Source: Galeruca laticollis (lineage: Eukaryota > Arthropoda > Insecta > Coleoptera > Chrysomelidae). Taken from it: a stretch of DNA of 64,000 nucleotides. The notes under the pieces are model-generated. The model did no database searches. It was not told where the DNA came from and saw only the letters and a program-made list of their open reading frames with translations. The stretch lies in assembly GCA_963921935.1 (NCBI GenBank), contig OY998175.1, positions 265,415,709-265,479,708 of the forward strand, read 5' to 3'. The translations under genes and the position numbers were made by a program. This document shows positions 10,375 to 23,850 of the stretch, piece after piece (the stretch's first letter is position 1; every line of letters starts with the position of its first letter).

Positions 10375-12711
10375 CTAGTGAGAATTATTCATATTCTCAT
10401 TATTATTATTATTGTTATTAATATGGAGACAATTGTGCTTATCAAGCGTTAGGAGGAGGGAGTAGAGATTACTCAAATTTTGAATGTCAGTCTTCCTATT
10501 CATACAACCTTCTTCCTGGAAGATGAAAGCCATTTCCAAAAACAGTCTTCTATTATAACTTCTCTCACGAGAAAGGATTTTAACTCCCTCAAAATCAATG
10601 ACATGATCCAAAGAGGAGACATGATTAGCCAGAGAACATCTTTCAGGATGTAACCTTATATCACTTTTATGGAGGGATACACGGCTTGAAATTTTTTGGG
10701 AAGTTTGACCAATATATGATAGATCACAACTGTTACAACAAAGCTTATAAACAACATTACTACAATCCACAACAGGTATCTTGTCTTTCAAAGGATTATA
10801 AATTGACTTAACAATCAAGGAACTCCTGGAGGCAAACCTAACATTCTGTAAGTATTGTGAAAAAATTCTAGCAAGTCTGGGCGTAATTTCCCTTATATAA
10901 GGCAGAGAAACCGTTAAATCTGAAGGAATCGTTCTGGAGGATGAGAGAGGATCCAACTCAGTTGCACCTGCTGCGTCAATTGAATGTATTGAGGTTTGTG
11001 ACAAAACAGAAGACGTATTGAAGATGATCTTTCTCAGTAACTGTTTTGGATAGGAATTGTCAAGGAACAAACTAAAGAGAATATTGCGATTCTTATTTCT
11101 AAATACAGGGTCAGAGAGGTTCATAACTCTAGCTGTCATTTGTTCAACCAAGTTAACCTTTATGCTAAATTTATGGTAAGAATTGTAGTTGAGATATCTC
11201 CCAGAGCTACTTTGTTTTCTATACCAATCAATTATAATCACATTATCAGGAGACCTAGTCCATAAAGTATCTAAAAAAGGGACAGCCATGTTAGAGTTTT
11301 CTGTTTCGATAGTAAACTTAATGTAAGGATCATAGCTATTAAAGGTGAAAAGGAGATCTTCAGTGGAGTCCACAGGGCAAGCTAGGATTAAATCATCTAC
11401 ATATTTCTTGATGAAAGGTACATTGAAAGGAAGTACCGGAAGGACCACGTCCAACAGATCATCCATTACATAGCACGCTAATATCGGAGAAATACTAGCA
11501 CCCATAGGAGTACCAAAAGTCTGTTTGTAAAATTTATTATTAAAAGAAAAGCAGGTAGAACTGAACAGGAATTCAATCAACTCAGTGAACATGTCAATAT
11601 CAATATTACACACTGCACTAATGGATTGCCAGTGTTTGTGAACTGAACGTATAACTGCTTGTAAATAAACATTGCTAAAAAGTGAAACCACATCCAGACT
11701 GACTAAAACATAGTTTTGTGGAAGAGTTCTTCTGTTAAATAATTCAAAAACCTGGAAGGAGTCCTTAATGAAATACTCATTGTCATTACTGTATGCCTTG
11801 GTCAAGATATCTGTGAGGAAAGACGCAATAAACTCAGTAGGAGAGTTAATAGAAGCGACAATAGGTCTCATTGTCAAGGTAGGCTTATGAATTTTAGGAA
11901 GAGTGTAAAATTTTGCTATGACAGAGTTATAAGAAGTTAATTTTTTCCTTGTGATCTCATCAATCTGTCTCTTATTATACAGTCTCTTAACAAGAGCGTT
12001 AGATTTGGATTGAATCGTCCTACTGGGATCTCTCGAGAGGGGAACATAGGAAGAATCGTTGTCGATTATATCCTGAGATAACTTGAGGTAATCCTCCTTT
12101 AACATAACAACAGTCACCTTACCCTTATCTGATTTGGTAACAATTAACTCAGGGTGCATTTTCAGGAAACATCTTGCCTCAAACAACAAATTTCGAAAAA
12201 GAGAAAGATGGTAATCATCTTTATGAGCATGATTAGTGATAACATTAATGGACCTAGCAATAGCAAGACTTCTATTGTCAACATCAGGAATTAGAGAAGA
12301 AATATAATCGATATCAGAGAGGATGGATTTAATTGGTATATCTATTCCTAATTGAGGTTCCACACTGAATTTAGGGCCCAACGAAAGAAACTTCTCCACA
12401 TTAGGGGGGATATTCACATTGGAAAGGTTCTTAATCCAAGAGGGCTTTGTCTTAAGAAAAGTACCATACCACTCGTCTCTCAAATTATTAAATTTATTTA
12501 TGTTTTTTCTTTTAATATCATGGGAAGATCTATTATAATGTCTCAACTGTTTATGAATGAAATTATTGCAAATGAATTCATTTGTGTTATTAATTATATC
12601 AATTTTCAAACTCGAGAGATTGTTTTCAAGAGTAACAATCAACTTTTGATTAATATTAATTTCAATATTTAACAATTTGTATCCTAACCTGGTAAGTAAA
12701 CTCCTAGTCAC
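10375..12711 (-). CDS. Penelope-like reverse transcriptase with GIY-YIG endonuclease
   Basis: A 778-codon frame encodes the replication protein of a Penelope-like retroelement, which copies element RNA at a nick made by its own endonuclease. Visible blocks: an N-terminal helical region; the TLPKIHKP block near residue 270; RT motif A with SLDVVSLFSNV near residue 341; the FGTPMGASISPILACYVMDDLLD block near 410; motif C KKYVDDL near 446; connection region PYIREITPRLARIF; and a C-terminal GIY-YIG domain with CCNSCDLSYIGQT near 665, the catalytic-arginine block RVSLHKSD and the glutamate in RLFLEMAFIFQE. The start lies just after a (CA)n tract that breaks the frame from the N-terminal 88-codon frame upstream, so this start is probably not the original one. 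All catalytic motifs look intact. Confidence 0.93.
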   Translation of the reverse strand: MTRSLLTRLGYKLLNIEININQKLIVTLENNLSSLKIDIINNTNEFICNNFIHKQLRHYNRSSHDIKRKNINKFNNLRDEWYGTFLKTKPSWIKNLSNVNIPPNVEKFLSLGPKFSVEPQLGIDIPIKSILSDIDYISSLIPDVDNRSLAIARSINVITNHAHKDDYHLSLFRNLLFEARCFLKMHPELIVTKSDKGKVTVVMLKEDYLKLSQDIIDNDSSYVPLSRDPSRTIQSKSNALVKRLYNKRQIDEITRKKLTSYNSVIAKFYTLPKIHKPTLTMRPIVASINSPTEFIASFLTDILTKAYSNDNEYFIKDSFQVFELFNRRTLPQNYVLVSLDVVSLFSNVYLQAVIRSVHKHWQSISAVCNIDIDMFTELIEFLFSSTCFSFNNKFYKQTFGTPMGASISPILACYVMDDLLDVVLPVLPFNVPFIKKYVDDLILACPVDSTEDLLFTFNSYDPYIKFTIETENSNMAVPFLDTLWTRSPDNVIIIDWYRKQSSSGRYLNYNSYHKFSIKVNLVEQMTARVMNLSDPVFRNKNRNILFSLFLDNSYPKQLLRKIIFNTSSVLSQTSIHSIDAAGATELDPLSSSRTIPSDLTVSLPYIREITPRLARIFSQYLQNVRFASRSSLIVKSIYNPLKDKIPVVDCSNVVYKLCCNSCDLSYIGQTSQKISSRVSLHKSDIRLHPERCSLANHVSSLDHVIDFEGVKILSRERSYNRRLFLEMAFIFQEEGCMNRKTDIQNLSNLYSLLLTLDKHNCLHINNNNNNNENMNNSH

Positions 12712-12974
12712 GTGTGTGTGTGTGTATCTTGTCTATAAATTAAATTTTCAATAGGAATGGTTGAATGTATGATATGACCAGGTAAAACGCCTGCTTTTCT
12801 ACATTTTAGCAGGAAAATCCTTCTATTACGTTCCTTTGCCAACTTCATCTTAGTTTTAGACCATTTCTTCAACAAACCAACTGCATATATCCCATAGGTG
12901 GACTGAATATCATTGAAAAACCCCATCCTGCATAAAGCTGAAAAGCGAAAAACGCCGTGATCGTTGCTGATCAA
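12708..12974 (-). CDS. N-terminal segment of Penelope-like protein, split off by (CA)n frameshift
   Basis: An 88-codon frame overlaps the start of the main Penelope frame by 4 bases and is in a different phase. Its middle has a basic block (LLKKWSKTKMKLAKERNRRI) followed by KCRKAGVLPGHI, which resembles the conserved N-terminal K-C-x-K-x-x-x-x-P-x-x-I type block of Penelope proteins. It ends in a DTHTHT run encoded by a CA dinucleotide tract. The simplest reading is that a repeat-length change in this tract separated one original frame of about 860 codons into two. It could instead be a separate small leader ORF. Confidence 0.6.
   Translation of the reverse strand: MISNDHGVFRFSALCRMGFFNDIQSTYGIYAVGLLKKWSKTKMKLAKERNRRIFLLKCRKAGVLPGHIIHSTIPIENLIYRQDTHTHT
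12711..12726. repeat. (GT)n/(CA)n tract inside Penelope coding region
   Basis: A GTGTGTGTGTGTGT tract sits at the boundary of the two Penelope frames; a change of one dinucleotide unit changes the reading phase. Confidence 0.85.
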
Positions 12975-13043
12975 TTAGAACACAAACTGAAAAATATCTT
13001 ATTGGGGATTGCAGCATAAGAGGAAAAATACACTCTATTCAAT

Positions 13044-13086
13044 TCTCCAAGCTTTCGTAAATCTTTATTTACATCATCAGGGAACT
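13044..13086 (-). ncRNA. Hammerhead-ribozyme-like motif, family 1 copy 2
   Basis: Minus strand: CTGATGA core, one extra T, helix II GTAAAT with loop AAAG and perfect partner ATTTAC, then GAAAGCTTGG. Because this lies between tandem copies 1 and 2, self-cleavage here would separate the units of a tandem transcript, as proposed for pLTR hammerheads in this element class. Confidence 0.7.
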
Positions 13087-13604
13087 ACAATAAGGAAAGA
13101 AAAACATAAATTATAAAAAGTGTTCATATAAACATTTCTACAACTTACATTGATCGAGATTGCATCATTGATCTTGAACACAGGAAAAGTGCACAACAGA
13201 AAGTCATTAAAGAAATAGGTCCAGTCGGCAATACATTTGCCTATTACTGGTAAACATTTTTATTAAAACATTATTAAAATGTAAAAAGTCTAAAAAACAT
13301 TTAAAATAGAGAATCCACACACCCACGCGGACTTGTGAGAATAATGGCGGAAACTAAAAATGTCAGGTTAAGTACAACAATCATAATTACAAAATGAATG
13401 AAAAGAATCGATCTTTGCAATGACGCGAGACACTGAAACAATCGAATTGAAACTTTGAAAAGAATACAAGGGTGGTACCAAAATTATGGAAATGTATTTG
13501 AGTAATCATTCCAATGAAAAAATTATTTTAATCACGAGAATTCATATGTGATTATTAATGTTATTAATTATTATTATAAATATTATTATGGAGCTAATAA
13601 TAAT

Positions 13605-13655
13605 GGGGGAACACCTACAAAAAGGGGGAACACCTACACAAAGGGGAACACCTAC
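13605..13655 (-). repeat. Triplicate GGGGAACACCTAC word, copy 2
   Basis: Same three-unit array as in copy 1, with the same spacing and only minor base differences. Confidence 0.85.
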
Positions 13656-13750
13656 CATGATGCCACAAGTAGGAAACTAGTGAGAATTATTCATATTCTC
13701 ATTATTATTATTATTGTTAATAATATGGAGACAATTGTGCTTATCAAGCG

Positions 13751-14914
13751 TTAGGAGGAGGGAGTAGAGATTACTAAAATTTGAATGTCAGTCTTCCTAT
13801 TCATACAACCTTCTTCCTGGAAGATGAAAGCCATTTCCAAAAACAGTCTTTTATTATAACTTCTCTCACGAGAAAGGATTTTAACTCCCTCAAAATCAAT
13901 GACATGATCCAAAGAGAGGACATGATTAGCCAGAGACCATCTTTCAGGATGTAACCTTATATCACTTTTATGGAGGGATACACGGCTTGAAATTTTTTGG
14001 GAAGTTTGACCAATATATGATAGACCACAACTGTTACAACAAATCTTATAAACAACATTACTACAATCCACAACAGGTATCTTGTCTTTCAAAGGATTAT
14101 AAATTGACTTAACAATCAAGGAACTCCTGGAGGCAAACCTAACATTCTGTAAGTATTGTGAAAAAATTCTAGCAAGTCTGGGCGTAATTTCCCTTATATA
14201 AGGCAGAGAAACCGTTAAATCTGAAGGAATCGTTCTGGAGGATGAGAGAGGATCCAACTCAGTTGCACCTGCTGCGTCAATTGAATGTATTGAGGTTTGT
14301 GACAAAACAGAAGACGTATTGAAGATGACCTTTCTCAGTAACTGTTTTGGATAGGAATTGTCAAGGAACAAATTAAAGAGAATATTGCGATTCTTATTTC
14401 TAAATACAGGGTCAGAGAGGTTCATAACTCTAGCTGTCATTTGTTTAACCAAGTTAACCTTTATGCTAAATTTATGGTAAGAATTGTAGTTGAGATATCT
14501 CCCAGAGCTACTTTGTTTTCTATACCAATCAATTATAATCACATTATCAGGAGACCTAGTCCATAAAGTATCTAAAAAAGGGACAGCCATGTTAGAGTTT
14601 TCTGTTTCGATAGTAAACTGAATGTAAGGATCATAGCTATTAAAGGTGAAAAGGAGATCTTCAGTGGAGTCCACAGGGCAAGCTAGGATTATATCATCTA
14701 CATATTTCTTGATGAAAGGTACATTGAAAGGAAGTACCGGAAGGACCACGTCCAACAGATCATCCATTACATAGCACGCTAATATCGGAGAAATACTAGC
14801 ACCCATAGGAGTACCAAAAGTCTGTTTGTAAAATTTATTATTAAAAGAAAAGCAGGTAGAACTGAACAGGAATTCAATCAACTCAGTGAACATGTCAATA
14901 TCAATATTACACAC
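13751..14914 (-). pseudogene. Penelope RT (C-terminal half) and GIY-YIG, copy 2
   Basis: A 387-codon frame covers the FGTPMGASISP block, motif C (KKYVDDI), the connection region and the GIY-YIG domain (CCNSCGLSYIGQT). The final residues are frameshifted relative to copy 1 (ending in ILVISTPSS), and the CS of the ERCSLANHV block is changed to WS. It lacks RT motif A because of the deletion near 14935, so it cannot encode an active polymerase. Confidence 0.85.
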
Positions 14915-15411
14915 TGCACTAATGGATGGCCATAGTTTTGTGGAAGAGATCTTCTGTTAAATAATTCAAAAACCTGGAAGGAGTCCTTAATGAAATACTC
15001 ATTGTCATTACTGTATGCCTTGGTCAAGATATCTGTGAGGAAAGAAGCAATAAACTCAGTAGGAGAGTTAATAGAAGCGACAATAGGTCTCATTGTCAAG
15101 GTAGGCTTATGAATTTTAGGAAGAGTGTAAAATTTTGCTATGACAGAGTTATAAGAAGTTAATTTTTTCCTTGTGATCTCATCAATCTGTCTCTTATTAT
15201 ACAGTCTCTTAACAAGAGTGTTAGATTTGGATTGAATCGTCCTACTGGGATCTCTCGAGAGGGGAACATAGGAAGAATCGTTGTCGATTATATCCTGAGA
15301 TAACTTGAGGTAATCCTCCTTTAACATAACAACAGTCACATTACCCTTATCTGATTTGGTAACAATTAACTCAGGGTGCATTTTCAGGAAAAATCTTGCC
15401 TCAAACAACAA
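14878..15411 (-). pseudogene. Penelope RT N-terminal part, copy 2
   Basis: A 177-codon frame matches copy 1 from the KMHPELIVTKSDKG region to the FNRRSLPQNY block. It then runs out of frame at the 79-bp deletion and stops. The deletion removed the motif A aspartate segment (SLDVVSLF in copy 1). Upstream coding sequence continues to 15585 and is then lost at the inversion junction. Confidence 0.85.
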
Positions 15412-15582
15412 ATTTCGAAAAAGAGAAGGATGGTAATCATCTTTATGAGCATGATTAGTGATAACATTAATGGACCTAGCAATAGCAAGACTTCTATTGT
15501 CAACATCAGGAATTAGAGAAGAAATATAATCGATATCAGAGAGGATGGATTTAATTGGTATATCTATACCTAATTGAGGTTC

Positions 15583-15588
15583 CGATAT
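15583..15588. other. Inversion junction between Penelope copies 2 and 3
   Basis: Left of the junction the sequence is minus-strand copy 2 (GAGGTTCC); right of it is plus-strand copy 3 (CCGATATTAGCG). The parental sequences share TCC at this point, so the join has about 3 bp of microhomology. Confidence 0.8.
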
Positions 15589-16694
15589 TAGCGTGCTATG
15601 TAATGGATGATCTGTTGGACGTGGTCCTTCCGGTACTTCCTTTCAATGTACCTTTCATCAAGAAATATGTAGATGATATAATCCTAGCTTGCCCTGTGGA
15701 CTCCACTGAAGATCTCCTTTTCACCTTTAATAGCTATGATCCTTACATTCAGTTTACTATCGAAACAGAAAACTCTAACATGGCTGTCCCTTTTTTAGAT
15801 ACTTTATGGACTAGGTCTCCTGATAATGTGATTATAATTGATTGGTATAGAAAACAAAGTAGCTCTGGGAGATATCTCAACTACAATTCTTACCATAAAT
15901 TTAGCATAAAGGTTAACTTGGTTAAACAAATGACAGCTAGAGTTATGAACCTCTCTGACCCTGTATTTAGAAATAAGAATCGCAATATTCTCTTTAATTT
16001 GTTCCTTGACAATTCCTATCCAAAACAGTTACTGAGAAAGATCATCTTCAATACGTCTTCTGTTTTGTCACAAACCTCAATACATTCAATTGACGCAGCA
16101 GGTGCAACTGAGTTGGATCCTCTCTCATCCTCCAGAACGATTTCTTCAGATTTAACGGTTTCTCTGCCTTATATAAGGGAAATTGCGCCCAGACTTGCTA
16201 GAATTTTTTCACAATACTTACAGAATGTTAGGTTTGCCTCCAGGAGTTCCTTGATTGTTAAGTCAATTTATAATCCTTTGAAAGACAAGATACCTGTTGT
16301 GGATTGTAGTAATGTTGTTTATAAGCTTTGTTGTAACAGTTGTGATCTATCATATATTGGTCAAACTTCCCAAAAAATTTCAAGCCGTGTATCCCTCCAT
16401 AAAAGTGATATAAGGTTACATCCTGAAAGATGTTCTCTGGCTAATCATGTCTCCTCTTTGGATCATGTCATTGATTTTGAGGGAGTTAAAATCCTTTCTC
16501 GTGAGAGAAGTTATAATAAAAGACTGTTTTTGGAAATGGCTTTCATCTTCCAGGAAGAAGGTTGTATGAATAGGAAGACTGACATTCAAAATTTGAGTAA
16601 TCTCTACTCCCTCCTCCTAACGCTTGATAAGCACAATTGTCTCCATATTAATAACAATAATAATAATAATGAGAATATGAATAATTCTCACTAG
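15586..16694 (+). pseudogene. Penelope RT motif C to GIY-YIG, copy 3
   Basis: A 379-codon frame opens upstream of the junction; true element coding starts at about ILACYVMDDLLD. It contains KKYVDDI, the connection block PYIREIAPRLARIF and a complete GIY-YIG domain with CCNSCDLSYIGQT, RVSLHKSD and RLFLEMAFIFQE, and ends like copy 1 with the Asn-rich tail. The fingers and motif A are missing. The endonuclease half looks intact, but there is no start codon of its own. Confidence 0.88.
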
Positions 16695-16715
16695 TTTCCT
16701 ACTTGTGGCATCATG

Positions 16716-16765
16716 GTAGGTGTTCCCCTTTGTGTAGGTGTTCCCCCTTTTGTAGGTGTTCCCCC
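16716..16765 (+). repeat. Triplicate GTAGGTGTTCCCC word, copy 3
   Basis: Reverse-complement equivalent of the triplicate word in copies 1 and 2, again shortly after the stop codon. Confidence 0.85.
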
Positions 16766-17270
16766 ATTATTATTAGCTCCATAATAATATTTATAATAAT
16801 AATTAATAACATTAATAATCACATATGAATTCTCGTGATTAAAATAATTTTTTCATTGGAATGATTACTCAAACACATTTCCATAATTTTGGTACCACCC
16901 TTGTATTCTCTTCAAAGTTTCAATTCGATTGTTTCAGTGTCTCGCGTCATTGCAAAGATCGATTCTTTTCATTCATTTTGTAATTATGATTGGTGTACTT
17001 AACCTGACATTTTTAGTTTCCGCCATTATTCTCACAAGTCCGCGTGGGTGTGTGGATTCTCGATTTTAAATGTTTTTTAGACTTTTTACTTTTTAATAAT
17101 GTTTTAATAAAAATATTTACCAGTAATAGGCAAATGTATTGCCGACTGGACCTATTTCTGTTGTGCACTTTTCCTGTGTTCAAGATCAATGATGCAATCT
17201 CGATCAATGTAAGTTGTAGAAATGTTTTTATGAACACTTTTTATAATTTATGTTTTTCTTTCCTTATTGT

Positions 17271-17315
17271 AGTTCCCTGATGATGTAAATAAAGATTTAC
17301 GAAAGCTTGGAGAAT
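17271..17315 (+). ncRNA. Hammerhead-ribozyme-like motif, family 1 copy 3
   Basis: CTGATGA at 17277-17283, one extra T, helix II GTAAAT (17285-17290) with loop AAAG and partner ATTTAC (17295-17300), GAAA at 17301-17304, then GCTTGG. Flanking TTCC before the core and GGAG after the cleavage point can form a short helix I. The extra T between core and helix II is shared by all five motifs in the window. Confidence 0.7.
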
Positions 17316-17419
17316 TGAATAGAGTGTATTTTTCCTCTTATGCTGCAATCCCCAATAAGATATTTTTCAGTTTGTGTTCTAATTGATCAGCAACGATCAC
17401 GGCGTTTTTCGCTTTTCAG

Positions 17420-17420
<1 letters not shown>

Positions 17421-17477
<57 letters not shown>
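17421..17477. repeat. (TA)n microsatellite at right edge of Penelope cluster
   Basis: Pure TA array of about 57 bp, directly after the Penelope copy 3 terminus and directly before the TTAATACA start of repeat family A copy 2. Confidence 0.97.
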
Positions 17478-17482
<5 letters not shown>

Positions 17483-18700
17483 CAGTTCTATTATTCCAAA
17501 ATTTTGAAGAATTTAATTAATGCAATACTTCAGGAAAACCCTATATTGTCTATAAAATCAATATAGTTGAAAAACCCTTCATTTGTAAGATTTGGCAGAT
17601 CATTTAATTTCTGATGACATTTATTTGTCACAATTGAACAATGATTCAAGGTTAAAGAAATTAGAAGTCATTACAAGGTGTTTAGTGATAATGAAAGTAT
17701 TCCAAATCTTTGATATAAAAAAATAACAAATTGGTTTTTTTTTCAGAAAAAAAGGAAAGTTTGTAACCACAGTAGAATGTGGTTATTTATTTTAATGAAA
17801 TAGGTAGTTGAATTTGAGAATCCGAACGGGGAACATCACCTGTGAGATCTTTTGTAAATTTAGTATTTGAACATTGTAATCAATTAATATAAGGTATCAT
17901 CTGGCAAATTCAAAATTAAATTCAGTGCGTGTATTTTCGAAAATTATTGCTGCAGTTGAACGAGTTTGGCAGTTTCTTCTCTACATCCCGATTTCTGGTG
18001 AGTTCGCTCCAGAATTATTCTTACAACATTGATTATCAGGCCTTGATACAAAATTAAATTAAAAGTAGATGCATATAAATAATGAGACTATATTTTGAAT
18101 TCAATTAACTACGAAAAATAAGTATTCTTATCGACCAATTTAATAGTGGAAGAAATTACCAGAAAATATCGTGTATTTGACATTCACCAAGGAACTGGGT
18201 GACAATTCAAAATTCGAAATTTTTTGAAAAGAAATTAGAAACTTTTTAAATTAGTTTAGTAGGTTATTTAGATTGTAGGTTGTTTCAATGTTAATTTAGT
18301 CGGTAAAATTACGATAACATTTTTTGTTCTGGAAAGAAAGTTAAATTTGGTATTTGCTTATTTGAGTGAATTTACATAATTGTTAAAACGTATTTTAATT
18401 TGAAATTATATAGATCATATAGAAATAGGAATTTTATTTGAACATTGAAACTCAGTGTATCATTGGTGACAGACAAGTCATTAATTGATAATATAAGTGT
18501 CAGAAATCAATTGAGTGATATTTCGAATCTTAAATACATATTCACAAACACACATTGAACCAAATTATTCTAATTAATCTAATTCAGAAAATAATTTAAA
18601 ATTTATCACAAACTGTTATATTAGAGCGTACTGTACTGAACCCACCTGAGAATAGGGTTTAAGTAATTCAAGATAAAATAAACTCATCTTTCAATATTGT
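17478..18700 (+). repeat. Repeat family A, copy 2
   Basis: Starts with TTAATACA after the (TA)n array and follows copy 1 (8106-9638) through the GGTGAGTTCGCTCCAGA, AGATGCAT and GAACCCACCTGAG regions. It is truncated after about 18690, where it meets the inverted copy 3. The strand given is relative to copy 1. Confidence 0.6.
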
Positions 18701-18714
18701 AAACAATTTTCGTT

Positions 18715-20357
<1,643 letters not shown>

Positions 20358-20375
20358 ATATATTTTTAAATAATG

Positions 20376-20480
20376 CCTCTACGTTGGGAGCCATTTTTAT
20401 TATATATAATTTTACTTACGCCCTTATGTTGTAGTGCTATTTTATATTATAATTTTTAATTTACCTCAGTTGGGCTGCTG
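20376..20480. repeat. Three diverged 44-bp units with tRNA-Lys 3'-end-like word
   Basis: Units start at about 20376 (CCTCTACGTTGGGAGCCA), 20421 (CCCTTATGTTGTAGTGCTA) and 20464 (CCTCAGTTGGGCTGCTG), each followed by an AT-rich spacer. A fourth related word, GGGCGCCAG, lies at about 20535. The first word resembles the 3' end of tRNA-Lys. On the minus strand it resembles the tRNA-Lys primer site found exactly at 42453. This may be the trace of an old LTR element or a tRNA-derived repeat. Confidence 0.4.
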
Positions 20481-22429
<1,949 letters not shown>

Positions 22430-22480
22430 TGTCAATCACATTTTTTGGTCTAGTCAAAAATAATTAATAAACATCAGGTA

Positions 22481-22664
22481 GGCATCGAATGAAATGTAAC
22501 TTCTGTAATTCTGACGATGATATTTAATATCGACACTATTGTAAATTTCTCAGAATTATCAACATTTTTTCAGGCATCAAATGAAATGTAACTTCTGTCA
22601 TTCTGACGATGATATTTAATATCGACACAATTGTCAATTTCTTAGAATTTTTAACAATTTTTCA
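22481..22664. repeat. Tandem duplication, 92-bp period
   Basis: Two units beginning GGCATCGAATG (22481) and GGCATCAAATG (22573) share the words TGAAATGTAACTTCTGT, TTCTGACGATGATATTTAA and TATCGACAC. The following segment (TATTGTGAAATTATC, then AGTTTCATTTAAAA) recurs at about 60350-60390, so it belongs to a dispersed repeat. Confidence 0.75.
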
Positions 22665-23850
22665 ATATATTGTGAAATTATCTAGAAACAGTAAGTTTCA
22701 TTTAAAATAGTAATATGAGTAGATTCCAGGAAAGAATATATTTTCTACTCGTAATAAAATACTTTATTAGAAATCGATATAATGTACAGGGTGTTTCATT
22801 ACAAATAAAATCAATATTGCTTCCAAAATTATTGGAACATTTAAAAAAATACGCAATTCAAATTAATACCTACCGTCTAAATTTCATTCCATAATATATC
22901 TAACAATTTCGGAGATATTTACTTGGTTTCACACATTTCAACATTACTGCAAAATGTTATTGTGAAATTCTGCAATAAAATTCGAACATTGAGTATCCTG
23001 TTTGTCATCCATATTGAGTTGCATCATCAATATTAGTATGGTGCACATAGACCAAAACCACAAAATCCAAACTAAAAATTTCCCTCCAGCTCCAAATCGT
23101 TGTTTACAGTCCACATAATGTTTGGTGAAAAGTTACACCATTATGTGCCTCGGGTTTGGGGGAGGGGGAGGGAGTACAAGTTGGTAGTTTTTATAAGTTC
23201 TCCCAAATATTCGAAAAACTATGTGTTTTAGTGCAAAAAGTGGAGTATTGAAAAATAATCTACATCAAATTGTAAACGAAAACAGACCTGTTCATAATCT
23301 TGCTAACGTGAACTATTCCAGAATTACGGAGGGGTAAAAGTAAAATTTTATCATATTTTTTGGAATTTTTGGGACAAATAATATGACATTTTCACTAAGG
23401 AAACTAATTTTTGTATATAGGATTGTTTTGTAAAAGCAAAATGCCGTTTTGGTGACCAGTGGTACGTTAGTGATAAGCCCTAAGAACGACAACCTCACCA
23501 CCTTCTCAAGGAGCACTGATTTTTAAGGGAAGAGGCTTTCACACAGCTATGTTTCTCTGGACAATGCCGCATTGACAATGGATATCCGTACAACATAAAT
23601 GATTTTAAAATATTATCTGTATTATAATTACGATGTGTAATTGTATCATTTTGAATCATGATATTTTTATTACTGCAGCTTTTGATGTTTTTTCATTGAC
23701 GACATTAGGCATATTTGGCCATATATCGCAAAATTGTTTTATTGAATATTTTGAAGTTCATTAACTGAGTTCAATAGTGATATTGAATAAAAATGTAAAA
23801 TATTACATGGGACCTTAAAATAATGTAAAGTATTCACCAGTATTCAGTCC
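22665..23850. other. Dispersed-repeat remnants, no gene seen
   Basis: An ACAGGGTGTTTCATT word at about 22788 resembles ends of common arthropod interspersed repeats and recurs near 4548 and 59944. No coding domain was recognised up to the LINE. Confidence 0.35.

Larger units (their letters stand above)
9678..12978 (-). mobile_element. Penelope-like element family 1, copy 1 (near complete)
   Basis: A minus-strand element of about 3.3 kb. From its 5' end (12978) it has a short N-terminal frame, the main RT plus GIY-YIG frame, a 3' UTR with three copies of a GGGGAACACCTAC word, and a terminal hammerhead-like motif. Its 3' UTR (9678-10374) is almost identical to 12979-13750, which belongs to the next copy and sits directly upstream. 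The copies are therefore in direct tandem, as is typical for Penelope-like elements with terminal repeats called pLTRs. Confidence 0.9.
12979..15585 (-). mobile_element. Penelope-like element family 1, copy 2 (5'-truncated, tandem)
   Basis: Nearly identical to copy 1 and in the same orientation, directly upstream of it. It ends abruptly at about 15585, at the point equivalent to 12361 in copy 1, where it is joined to an inverted third copy. The few base differences from copy 1 indicate recent origin. A deletion of about 79 bp at 14935 (equivalent to 11630-11709) removes part of the RT palm. Confidence 0.9.
15586..17420 (+). mobile_element. Penelope-like element family 1, copy 3 (inverted, 3' half)
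   Basis: Plus-strand copy that begins inside the RT palm (equivalent to copy 1 position 11487) and runs through the C-terminus, 3' UTR and hammerhead-like motif. After the 3' end it continues for about 45 bp (TTCTAATTGATCAGC...TTTTCAGC). That extra piece matches the 5' start of copy 1 at 12916-12978, so the start of another tandem unit is included before the (TA)n array. Copies 2 and 3 form a head-to-head pair with 3' ends outward. Confidence 0.9.

Noticed and set aside
12352..12672. 106-codon plus-strand frame within the Penelope gene
   Set aside because: Antisense shadow of the RT N-terminal region.
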